From Coriobacteriaceae bacterium (lineage in GTDB: Bacteria > Actinomycetota > Coriobacteriia > Coriobacteriales > Coriobacteriaceae): a DNA stretch of 64,000 nt. The notes under the pieces were generated by a model. It made no database searches. It saw only the letters and a list, made by a program, of their open reading frames with translations, and was not told the origin of the DNA. Shown here piece by piece: positions 53,396-61,687 of the stretch (the first letter of the stretch is position 1; the number at the start of each line of letters is the position of its first letter). The stretch is taken from assembly GCA_902363875.1 (NCBI GenBank), contig CABJBO010000001.1:118121-182120 (forward strand), written 5' to 3'. Made by a program: the position numbers and the translations under genes.

Positions 53396-54187
53396 CTAAA
53401 TATCCCCTCGGTTCTCAAAATCCGATTCCCAGTAATTAAATCCACGCAGGTAGGCGGTCTTTTCGTAACACAGGCAGTACTTGGAGACCGCCGTAAGCTC
53501 GGCCGCGCCCGGCGGCACCATATCGCGCACCAGCTGCGGGCAAAACTCCGTAAACTTGACCTCCATCACCAGCTTGCCGGGCTCCAGGACCGGCAGCGCG
53601 GGCAGCGTCGCGTCAAAGATATCGAAGCTTCCCACCGCGGCACGCACGTTCATGTCAAACGTGATGCGCACGGTGCCCTCATCCATCACCCACGGCTCGC
53701 GCTCGTAGTCCACGACAGTCCTCGGGCGCATCACGTTGCAGATGCACTCGATGTAGAACTCGCGACAGAGCGGATAGGGACTCCTCAGCAAAAAGTCGTA
53801 GTCTCCGGCCAGAATCTGCTCAAACTCGCCACGCGTGAGCGGCGCGTCCTCTTTGTAAATCCAGCTACCGCACTTCTTTTTGCGCTCGAGCTTAATCACC
53901 TTGTCGCCACCGTTATAGATGCGCACGCGGTACTTTTTGCGCATGAGAATACCGGCGTCTTTTTCCTCGTAGGCCGAGTTACAGTAGTCGTCAAAGTACA
54001 GGCTGCGAATGGTGTAACCGCCCGCCTGCGCATGCTTGTCCAGCTTAAACGCCGGCGCCATGCGACAGGCAAGCGCAGCGTGCTCGCCCTCGTTAATAAG
54101 ATATTTGAGCTCGTGGCGGTAACGCTCCTGCGTGGTGCGCGCAGGCGGAGCCGCCAAGCGTTCAAGCAGCGCGCTAGCCCTCCTCAT
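53396..54187 (-). CDS. VTC-domain polyphosphate polymerase
   Basis: 263 residues. The VTC tunnel residues are visible: RYRHELKYLI, IRSLYFDD, KKYRVRIYNG, KLERKKK, VMEVKFTEFCP. Such domains polymerise ATP gamma-phosphate into polyphosphate. No transmembrane segment and no SPX domain is present, so membrane coupling may come from the adjacent DUF4956 protein. The ATG at 54187 overlaps the cotH stop by 14 bases and its Shine-Dalgarno lies inside cotH. Confidence 0.85.
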   Translation of the reverse strand: MRRASALLERLAAPPARTTQERYRHELKYLINEGEHAALACRMAPAFKLDKHAQAGGYTIRSLYFDDYCNSAYEEKDAGILMRKKYRVRIYNGGDKVIKLERKKKCGSWIYKEDAPLTRGEFEQILAGDYDFLLRSPYPLCREFYIECICNVMRPRTVVDYEREPWVMDEGTVRITFDMNVRAAVGSFDIFDATLPALPVLEPGKLVMEVKFTEFCPQLVRDMVPPGAAELTAVSKYCLCYEKTAYLRGFNYWESDFENRGDI

Positions 54188-55943
54188 ACGTGTCCTCCAC
54201 GACCTTGCCGCCATCTTGCACGTAGAAGCACTTCATGCCGTACTGTTTGCCATCGTCGGTCACATAGTAGTCAAACGCATCTTGCGTATAGCCGTCGGAG
54301 TTGGCAGCACGCACGCGCACAAAATACTGGCCGGCATCGGGCGCATCGCAGGTCACCTCGGGCAGCAGCACGTCCTCGGCTTTAAAGATCACGTCGGTAA
54401 TAGCGTAATCACGCGCCAGCTCCACGGTATAGCGAATGTCGCGCGCCTTAAAGTCGTACGACGCGTCCCAATTCACGCGCAGCTTACCGTTATCGATCTG
54501 CGGCACGCCAATGTAGAACGGCATGGGCTTTTTATAGCTCTCGCGAAAGCTCTTATAGTTCTCCTCGATCTCGGAGGGAATCGCCGCGGCGATTTGCTCG
54601 TATTCGTCCTTAGTCACGGGCAAATTCTCCAGGTCGGGCGCAGCAAAGACAAGCGGCTCCGTCACCTCGCGATAATGCTCGATCATCTTGCTCAGACGCT
54701 CTTTGGTCATGTACGAGCGCAGATCCTTCACGGCGATATCGAGTTCGCTGCGGAACGACTTGCTGCGCAACGCGCGATTAAACAGCACGTTGCCCCAGTA
54801 GTTGCTCACGCCGCGCTCCCAGCTCGAATAATCCGAGAACCCCTTCAGGCTCAGCTCAAGCTTGCGCAGCATGCCGTCGTTATCCCAATCCAAAAAGTAC
54901 CAGGTATTTGAGTTGAGCGGGCTGTACAGATAACAGTTACGGTTCTGCGTATCGCAGTTGCCTGTCAGAATCTGAAACGCCAGCCAATAGACCAGATTCT
55001 CGGTATCGAAGTAGGTGTCGAGCACATCGTCGATCTTTTGCGTATCGTCGTTGAGCGCATCGAGCATCTCGATTAACTTAGTATGGTCCGAGTCGCCCTT
55101 AATCTCGAGCATGCCCTCAAAGCTTGCCTGGTTGTAGTCGGGATCGTCGGCAAGCTTAATGGTGTCCTCGTAGCGATGGAAATCAAAGCTGTTCACCTTG
55201 TACAGGTGCCCGCTCTTATCCAGGCCATGTGCCTTAAGCGCCGTCTTGTTGAGCTGCTCCACCTGCGTAAACAGGCCGTAGTCCTCAAAGGTATCGTTGG
55301 ACTTTTCGGTCTGGTCGCACACCCACAGATGCACAAACTGCGTGCGCAAGCCCATCATCTGGGGAATCCCGCGGATAAGGTCGTAGGCCATCTTGTTACG
55401 AAAACGCATACCCTCGCCCATGTGCTTGTTGAGCGCAATCGCGCGCTGTTGGCGCCAGGTGCCCTTGCCTTTTTTGAGCTCCACCTTGTAATTCTTTTGC
55501 GTGTAGGAGCTCGATGTCTGACCGCGCACCTGCACGGTGGCATTGGGCGCTTCCTCGCCATAGCCAACCTCGCCGGCCACCGGGCCGTCTTCGTCGCCCG
55601 CCTGCAGCAGGCCCATAACCTGATAGCGCGTCACGCCCATGTCGGCATAGTCATACACCGAGTACGTGTTGATCTCGGCCCAGCTATGGTCCGTGTTCTC
55701 GGAGCTGTTGCCGCGCGAGACAGTCAGGTACATGGTCACAATGCCCGAGTCGTCATAGACCTCGTACAGCTCGTCCTTATCACGCAGGTGCTTGGTCTCG
55801 CCCGAGGCCTCGGCCTTGTTAATCTTGCCCTGCTTTTTGACCTTTTTGGTCGAGGAGTCGTCCTGAGACGAGCAGCCCGAAAGCAGCAGCGCACCGGCAG
55901 CCGCCTCAAACAGGCGACGGCGAGACATCATCCTATCGGTCAT
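54174..55943 (-). CDS. cotH: CotH-like kinase-fold lipoprotein
   Basis: 589 residues. A lipoprotein signal peptide (RRRLFEAAAGALLLSGC) anchors it outside the membrane. The CotH domain has VQVRGQTSSSYTQKNYKVEL (Arg/Lys for ATP), GNCDTQNRNCYLYSP and WYFLDWDNDGML (metal-binding Asp residues), which relate it to the bacterial spore-coat kinase CotH; a C-terminal fibronectin-like region follows. GGGGAGG is five bases before the ATG. It overlaps pelG by 11 bases and the VTC gene by 14. Confidence 0.88.
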   Translation of the reverse strand: MTDRMMSRRRLFEAAAGALLLSGCSSQDDSSTKKVKKQGKINKAEASGETKHLRDKDELYEVYDDSGIVTMYLTVSRGNSSENTDHSWAEINTYSVYDYADMGVTRYQVMGLLQAGDEDGPVAGEVGYGEEAPNATVQVRGQTSSSYTQKNYKVELKKGKGTWRQQRAIALNKHMGEGMRFRNKMAYDLIRGIPQMMGLRTQFVHLWVCDQTEKSNDTFEDYGLFTQVEQLNKTALKAHGLDKSGHLYKVNSFDFHRYEDTIKLADDPDYNQASFEGMLEIKGDSDHTKLIEMLDALNDDTQKIDDVLDTYFDTENLVYWLAFQILTGNCDTQNRNCYLYSPLNSNTWYFLDWDNDGMLRKLELSLKGFSDYSSWERGVSNYWGNVLFNRALRSKSFRSELDIAVKDLRSYMTKERLSKMIEHYREVTEPLVFAAPDLENLPVTKDEYEQIAAAIPSEIEENYKSFRESYKKPMPFYIGVPQIDNGKLRVNWDASYDFKARDIRYTVELARDYAITDVIFKAEDVLLPEVTCDAPDAGQYFVRVRAANSDGYTQDAFDYYVTDDGKQYGMKCFYVQDGGKVVEDTYEEG

Positions 55944-57477
55944 CAGAACCTCCCCAATGGTTTTGATACACACGGGCCACCGTGCGCTCAAACACGCCAT
56001 GCGGCTCGCCCTCTAGACGCAGCTCCTCGTAACGCTGTTCGGCACGGTCGAGCAAGCAGCCCAACTCCGTAAAGCGACCCGTCTTGTCGGTCGCCACAAT
56101 GGGCTGCTGACTCAGGATACGATACGGCAAGTTGGCAGTATAGGTATCGAGCCGCATGAGCGCCACAACAAAAAACACCGCCGCGCCGAGCAAAAAGCCA
56201 AAGCCATAAAACTGCTGCGGAAAGAACAGCGAGACGATGGTCGCCAGCCCCGCCACGCCCGCGAACAGCCCGGAGGCAAGCACGGCGCCCTTGTAGTCGG
56301 TAAAGTACAGCAAGATCAGCAGGATTGTATTGCCCACGGCATACAGGCCATAGCCCACGCACAGCGTACGGAAATACCCGTGCATCAGGTTGTTGAAGCC
56401 CAGTGGCAGGGCCGAGAGCACCGTGGTCTCGAGCGAGATGACTGCCGCCGTCACAAACAGCTGCTTGAGCGCGCAAAACCGTAGCTCCCGGTTGAGCGTG
56501 GCGAGCATTTCCTCCTCGGCCACCACGATGTCGCCCACCACGCCGCCGTCGTTAAACAGGCTGTAGTAGTCGCGGTAGCGCGGATAGAAGTTGACTTCGA
56601 CCGACACCACAAAGTTGACGGTCGTGACCAGAATGGTCAAAAACGCAAGCAACGCCGGCACATCATGATAGGGCGCGCCGTAAAACAGGCCTTTGACCTG
56701 CACGCCAATGGGCCCTGCCCAAATAATCACCAGGTGCGCAAAGAGCCCCAGGTTGGTAAACAGGCCCGTGAGCGCCAGCGGCATAAATTGGTCGAGCCAG
56801 CGCAAAAAGAGCCAGGGGCTGCGATCGCTCTGAGGAAAATACCGGTACAGCAGCACCACGTCCCAGGCGAGCATCACACCATAGCCCAGGGCGATCGAGG
56901 CCAGCAGGCCCTCGACCGGCGGCAGCCCCAGCGCCAGCGCGGCCAGGGCGCACAGGCACGCCACGCCAATGGCCGCAGCAAAGCTGCACAGAATGCCGCG
57001 GTAATCCTTGATGGCCGTGAGATAGCTCATGCCGTTCCAGCTGACGATCATAATGTTGAACAGCCACAGGCACAGCAGCCCCTGCAGCAGCGTGGCGCCC
57101 GAGAACAGCAAAAAGACGCCGTAGAGCACCGTGCCCGCAACGAGCATGATGGCGTTGGAACCCCAAAACGAGGGCAGGACCTCTTCTTCGCGCTCGGCAA
57201 ACAGCATGTCGGCCAAAAAGCGCGTGACCGGCATGGAGAAAAAGCTTGTGAGCGTAAGCGAGGCCAGCAGCGTATAGGTCACCATGCACACCAGCAAATC
57301 CTGGTTGGCGCGACCGACGCCCCACAGGCTGCACAGCACCAAGATACCCACCTGGAGCAGCACGCCCAGCAGCATGGGGCCCGTGCACACAATGCCGGCG
57401 TAGCCATAGGCGCGCATCGTGGCAAACAGACCTTTGCGCCTAAACAGGCGTTTGAGCTCAAAACCGATTCCGGCCAC
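55933..57477 (-). CDS. pelG: PelG-like polysaccharide flippase
   Basis: 514 residues with about 12 membrane helices, MATE/Wzx-like fold. It starts MAGIGFELKRLFRRKG, the highly typical PelG start. Exports the Pel polymer with PelF and PelE at the cytoplasmic membrane. It begins four bases after the pelF stop and overlaps cotH. Confidence 0.93.
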   Translation of the reverse strand: MAGIGFELKRLFRRKGLFATMRAYGYAGIVCTGPMLLGVLLQVGILVLCSLWGVGRANQDLLVCMVTYTLLASLTLTSFFSMPVTRFLADMLFAEREEEVLPSFWGSNAIMLVAGTVLYGVFLLFSGATLLQGLLCLWLFNIMIVSWNGMSYLTAIKDYRGILCSFAAAIGVACLCALAALALGLPPVEGLLASIALGYGVMLAWDVVLLYRYFPQSDRSPWLFLRWLDQFMPLALTGLFTNLGLFAHLVIIWAGPIGVQVKGLFYGAPYHDVPALLAFLTILVTTVNFVVSVEVNFYPRYRDYYSLFNDGGVVGDIVVAEEEMLATLNRELRFCALKQLFVTAAVISLETTVLSALPLGFNNLMHGYFRTLCVGYGLYAVGNTILLILLYFTDYKGAVLASGLFAGVAGLATIVSLFFPQQFYGFGFLLGAAVFFVVALMRLDTYTANLPYRILSQQPIVATDKTGRFTELGCLLDRAEQRYEELRLEGEPHGVFERTVARVYQNHWGGSDDR

Positions 57478-57480
57478 CGG

Positions 57481-58908
57481 CTACTCCCCCTCTCTGGGCA
57501 GGTCAAACGCACGCGCCGTCTCGTCGTACAGCGCGCGATAGTTGGCGAGCATCTGCTCGTGCAAAAAGTATGTGGCAACGCGACGCTGGCCGCGCTCCCC
57601 CATCTCGATACGGCGGGCACGGCTCGCGCACATGCGTTCCATGGCATCGGCCAAGCCCTTGCGATACATGGGCGGCGTCACAAAACCTGCCACGCCAAAG
57701 TCGTCACCGGGGGCGCCCTCGAGCAGCTCACGGCAGCAGCCGACCTCAGTCGTCACACAGGGGCGACGTGCAGCAAGCGACTCCAGCACGCTGAGCGGCT
57801 GGCCCTCGGAGATGCTCGTCAAAATGGTAAAGTCGAGCTTTTCCATGTACTCGACCACGTTGACGCGGCCGGTAAAGATCAGGTCGCGCACGCCCAGGGT
57901 ATCGACCAGCGCGTGACACTCGGCGCCGTACTCCTCGTCATCCACGCCGCCCATAATGTGCAGGCGCACGCGGGGCAGGCGCTCGTGCAGCTCAAAGAAG
58001 GCATAGATCATGGTCTTGACGTCCTTGATGGGCGCCAGGCGCACCACCGCGCCAATGTCCACCCAGCCGTCATCGGGCTTTAAGGGAATGTCCTTAAAGC
58101 GGTCAAACTGGATGCCGTTGGGGATGACCAGGCATTTGTCCGCATCGCAGCCCATGTCGATCTGCGTCTTACGGGCGTTATGGAACAAACTGGTCACGCG
58201 GAAGGCGCGACGGTAGATCTCCTCCGAAAGCAGGTAGAAAAAGCGGATCCAGCGGTCTTTAAACGACGGCACCACCCAGTCAGCGCGAATGATCTCTTCC
58301 TCGCGTTCGCGAGTATAGATGCCATGCTCGGTCAGCAGCACCGGCGCATGGTGACCGCTTGAGCCCAGGCAGGCGAGCAGGCCACCGTAGCCGGTCGAGA
58401 TGGCGTGGTACACATCGGCCACCGGCACCTCGCTGCCCAGAAGGTAGAGCACGGGCAGCAGCATGGAGCGCATGGTGTGGAATGCATCGGCAAAGGGCGT
58501 GTATGGGTACTCGGCCAGGCACACGTCGCGAAAGATATCCATAAAGGCGCGACTCTGCAAAAACGAGAGCGGATGCACGCGACGGCGCTGGAAGATATCG
58601 AATAGCACGTCCCAGTCCGGATTGGAGAGCGACACCAGGCGGCGCAGCGCCTCGCGCTCGCGGGCGTTAAAGTCGGCCTCTTCTTGCTCGCCCGATAGGC
58701 GCAGGGCGTCGTCCAGAAACACCTCGTGCACCTCGACCACGTTGCCGGGCAGCTCGTAGACAAACTTGCCGCGGTCGACAGCATGCGCGCCAATCACCCA
58801 CAGCACAAACTCGTGCTCGGGCATGGCCTGTATGTAGCCGTGCATCCAGGTGGACACGCCGCCGTGCACATAGGGGTAGCAACCCTCGAGTACCAAGCAG
58901 ATTCTCAT
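57481..58908 (-). CDS. pelF: PelF-like glycosyltransferase (GT4)
   Basis: 475 residues, GT-B fold. N-terminal MRICLVLEGCYPYVHGGVST is the PelF start; sugar-nucleotide site motifs VIPNGIQFDRF and the acidic motif SEGQPLSVLESLA are present. PelF in known systems uses UDP-sugars and makes the polysaccharide chain. Overlaps the pelA-like gene by four bases. No separate UDP-GlcNAc/GalNAc epimerase gene is present, but PelD carries an epimerase-like domain. Confidence 0.94.
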   Translation of the reverse strand: MRICLVLEGCYPYVHGGVSTWMHGYIQAMPEHEFVLWVIGAHAVDRGKFVYELPGNVVEVHEVFLDDALRLSGEQEEADFNAREREALRRLVSLSNPDWDVLFDIFQRRRVHPLSFLQSRAFMDIFRDVCLAEYPYTPFADAFHTMRSMLLPVLYLLGSEVPVADVYHAISTGYGGLLACLGSSGHHAPVLLTEHGIYTREREEEIIRADWVVPSFKDRWIRFFYLLSEEIYRRAFRVTSLFHNARKTQIDMGCDADKCLVIPNGIQFDRFKDIPLKPDDGWVDIGAVVRLAPIKDVKTMIYAFFELHERLPRVRLHIMGGVDDEEYGAECHALVDTLGVRDLIFTGRVNVVEYMEKLDFTILTSISEGQPLSVLESLAARRPCVTTEVGCCRELLEGAPGDDFGVAGFVTPPMYRKGLADAMERMCASRARRIEMGERGQRRVATYFLHEQMLANYRALYDETARAFDLPREGE

Positions 58909-60785
58909 TTGTCGCCACCCTCCTTGCGTGCAATGGTCACCGTCTTGTCCGTGGCTTTGACCAGGTACAGGTCGCCCGTCAGATGCGTAATCTCGCCACC
59001 CGTGACTGCACCGGGCTCACCGTTGTTGGCGCGGAACATGAGCCACGCCTCGTCGTGGAAATTGCCCAGGCTGAGCGTCCAGGCATCCGCACTTGTATCC
59101 ACGCTCACCGTCACGGACGAAAAGCGCTGGATGGCGCCCGAGCATTCCGAACCGGTCTGGCGCCGCAGGTCGGGCGCAGACTTGGTAAGCCACTCCAGGT
59201 AGTTGGTCAGACCGCCCTTGTAGACCTCCCAGCCCTCCTTGGCGCCGCGATCGGGATCGAGCAGATCATCCGGGTGCATAAAGTGCGTACTCACGTAGTG
59301 CATGTTGAGCTCGGACACGGCTGCCAGACGCATATAGGAATCGTTGACCATGCCGCCCGAGACAATACGTGGCTGCTCCACAATGCCATCGCTCGCCACG
59401 CCAAACTCCTGCACATAGGGCAAGTCGGTGCCATCCTCAAAATACGTACTGGCGATGGTCTTAATGCGCGGAACGTCGGTGCCAATAAGCTTGCGCGCAC
59501 GGGCCGAAAGGATATTCGACGGTGGCACATAGACCGAGCCGTGCGCGTTGGGCAGCACCTCGTCCTGAAAGGCGATGAGCTCGTTGAGCGACGCGACGAG
59601 CGTTTCCTCGTTCTTCCACGTCTTGTAGTCGTACAGCTTGCCATAGTCGGTATCCCAGAGCGCCAGAGGCTGATGGTTGTAGCCGTGAAAGCCCAGCTCT
59701 CCGCCCATCTGCAGCAGCATGCCGCCAAAGTAGCGGAACTGCGTGGTATCGGCCTGGCGCGCGGGCTCGGTCTGGTTGACCGCGTCCTCGTAGTTTTCGA
59801 TCATCACGCCGGTAAAGCGAATGCCATATTTTTGCGCGAGCTTTTGCAGATCGGGCCACCAAACCTTGGTGTAAAAATCGGCAATGGAAAGCCCGTAGTC
59901 GCGCTTGATGTAGGTGCCATCGCCCGAGGGCACGGGGCTGGGAAAGTCGTCTAGGTAGAAAACGGCGCTGTTGATGACCGGATAGGCCGTGGCATCGCCC
60001 AGCAGGCTGATCGCCGCGGCGTAAAAACCGCGCATAACCTTGTCATAGATACCGATATTGCATACCACGGTGCGCCCGCTACCGCAGTCATTCGACCAAA
60101 TGAGCGGGGCGCCCGCATCGCCGGTCTTAGCCCACACACGAGCCGTCTCGCGCAGCGAAACCGAAAGCGACGAATCGAAGGGGTCCGAGAGCTCGTAGCG
60201 CTCTCCCCCGCCCAGCATAAAGTCCTCGCTCGGCACAATGCTTTCGGCTTTTACATAGTCATATCCGGCCGATTCAATGCCAAGCTTGGGGGCAATTACT
60301 TGCAGATAGCTCGAGTTATCCGGAGGCATGGCGAGCATAAGCGAACCACCGGCACTCACCCAACTCATAATGTCACTCAGGTGCGTACCGAGCCCATCGA
60401 GCGACGGCATGAGCAAAATCACGCGATCGAAGGAGGTCAGCGAGGGAATGGCATCCACGCCGTCCAGGGCAAGGTCCACGGCGCGGTGCGCGATCTTCAT
60501 GTCGAGCAGGATCTGGTCAAACTGCTCCTTTACGTCCTCGACGCCAGCTTGGTCGGAATCGGTAATGACCAGGCACGTGGGCTTTTGGCCAAATATTGCC
60601 GAGGAGGCCGGAACCGCATCGTTGGCGGCAAGCATCCCCAGCTTATGCTGGCCCGCACTGTACTGTACGCCGGCGCGCTCCACCAGCAGCACGGCGGCCA
60701 TGGCAATAAAGACCGCCCACACCACAAGCAGCCCCATCCAGCGAAAATGGCCCGCACGGTCGCGGATATGCTGTATCACGCTCAT
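58905..60785 (-). CDS. pelA: PelA-like polysaccharide deacetylase (DUF2194)
   Basis: 626 residues. One N-terminal membrane helix (WMGLLVVWAVFIAMAAVLL), a DUF2194-type alpha/beta region, then a polysaccharide deacetylase domain with Asp279-Asp280 in FYLDDFPSPVP and a His pair in FHGYNH (367-371); a C-terminal beta-sandwich follows. The glycoside hydrolase domain of P. aeruginosa PelA is missing, as in monoderm deacetylase-only PelA. GAGGAGG is four bases before the ATG, which overlaps the pelE stop (ATGA). Confidence 0.88.
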   Translation of the reverse strand: MSVIQHIRDRAGHFRWMGLLVVWAVFIAMAAVLLVERAGVQYSAGQHKLGMLAANDAVPASSAIFGQKPTCLVITDSDQAGVEDVKEQFDQILLDMKIAHRAVDLALDGVDAIPSLTSFDRVILLMPSLDGLGTHLSDIMSWVSAGGSLMLAMPPDNSSYLQVIAPKLGIESAGYDYVKAESIVPSEDFMLGGGERYELSDPFDSSLSVSLRETARVWAKTGDAGAPLIWSNDCGSGRTVVCNIGIYDKVMRGFYAAAISLLGDATAYPVINSAVFYLDDFPSPVPSGDGTYIKRDYGLSIADFYTKVWWPDLQKLAQKYGIRFTGVMIENYEDAVNQTEPARQADTTQFRYFGGMLLQMGGELGFHGYNHQPLALWDTDYGKLYDYKTWKNEETLVASLNELIAFQDEVLPNAHGSVYVPPSNILSARARKLIGTDVPRIKTIASTYFEDGTDLPYVQEFGVASDGIVEQPRIVSGGMVNDSYMRLAAVSELNMHYVSTHFMHPDDLLDPDRGAKEGWEVYKGGLTNYLEWLTKSAPDLRRQTGSECSGAIQRFSSVTVSVDTSADAWTLSLGNFHDEAWLMFRANNGEPGAVTGGEITHLTGDLYLVKATDKTVTIARKEGGDK

Positions 60786-61687
60786 CGGGCCTCCTCTCCG
60801 TTGCGCCAAAACGCCAGTTCCTCGCGGTTGGCGGCGCTCAAGTATACATGCTGTTTGTCAATCGCATCGATCACGCGGTGGACCTCGTCACCGTCGCGGC
60901 GCATCACCGCCAGGCGCAGGCAAAGCATCCAAACCTCCTGCTCCTCGGGCACGTCGAGCACCAGCTGGTCGGTCACGGCCTGCGCCTCGTCGATCTGTCC
61001 GACATCGGCCAGCGCCGTCGCGTATCGAATGCGAAGCTCAAGGGTGTCCTCGCGCTCGCAGCGACGCGCAAGCAGGCGCGCGTACTGTTGGCGCTGAATC
61101 TGAGCCACGCGCCCCTCGGCCAAACCCGAGCCCAAGTATTCGCCAAGAAAATTGCAGTATTCATTGAGGTTTTGCGCGCTCGGGTCGGTCTTAAAGGCAC
61201 GTTCCAACTGCTGCAGTTTAAGGTCGGACTCCTTGGAGATCTGCGCCACCGCCGTCGCGGCATAGTGCGCCACCTCAACGTCGTCGTTAAGCTTAGCCGC
61301 CTGCAGCTGCGCCAGGTACGCGTCGGGCTCCTCGGTGAGCATGGAGAGCATTAGGCGGCGCCGTTCTGCCGGGTCGTTGACGATGAGCGCCTCCTCGAGC
61401 GGCACTACGCCTGCATCGGCATCACGTTCGTGCACTAGGATGCTGCGATGCAGGTCGTCGTTGAAGCGCAGCGACTCCAGCGCGAACTCTTTCAGCCCCT
61501 CGCCAAACACCGCGCTGCGGACCGATAGCAGGACCACCAGCAACGGGCCCCACAGCGGCACCAGCACTATTACAGCCAGCATGTGCCCGCGCACCGGCAG
61601 CAGGCCCAACTTCATGAGCGTCCACAGCATCAGGCAAACCAGCGCATGAATCAGCAACAAGACGGCGGCAACGACAAGCGAGATCAA
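60782..61687 (-). CDS. pelE: PelE-like membrane TPR protein
   Basis: 301 residues. Two N-terminal membrane helices (MISLVVAAVLLLIHALVCLML and a second to about residue 55) precede a helical TPR-type domain. PelE in known systems bridges PelD and PelG in the synthase complex. Overlaps the pelA gene by four bases and the pelD gene by four bases. Confidence 0.85.
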   Translation of the reverse strand: MISLVVAAVLLLIHALVCLMLWTLMKLGLLPVRGHMLAVIVLVPLWGPLLVVLLSVRSAVFGEGLKEFALESLRFNDDLHRSILVHERDADAGVVPLEEALIVNDPAERRRLMLSMLTEEPDAYLAQLQAAKLNDDVEVAHYAATAVAQISKESDLKLQQLERAFKTDPSAQNLNEYCNFLGEYLGSGLAEGRVAQIQRQQYARLLARRCEREDTLELRIRYATALADVGQIDEAQAVTDQLVLDVPEEQEVWMLCLRLAVMRRDGDEVHRVIDAIDKQHVYLSAANREELAFWRNGEEAR

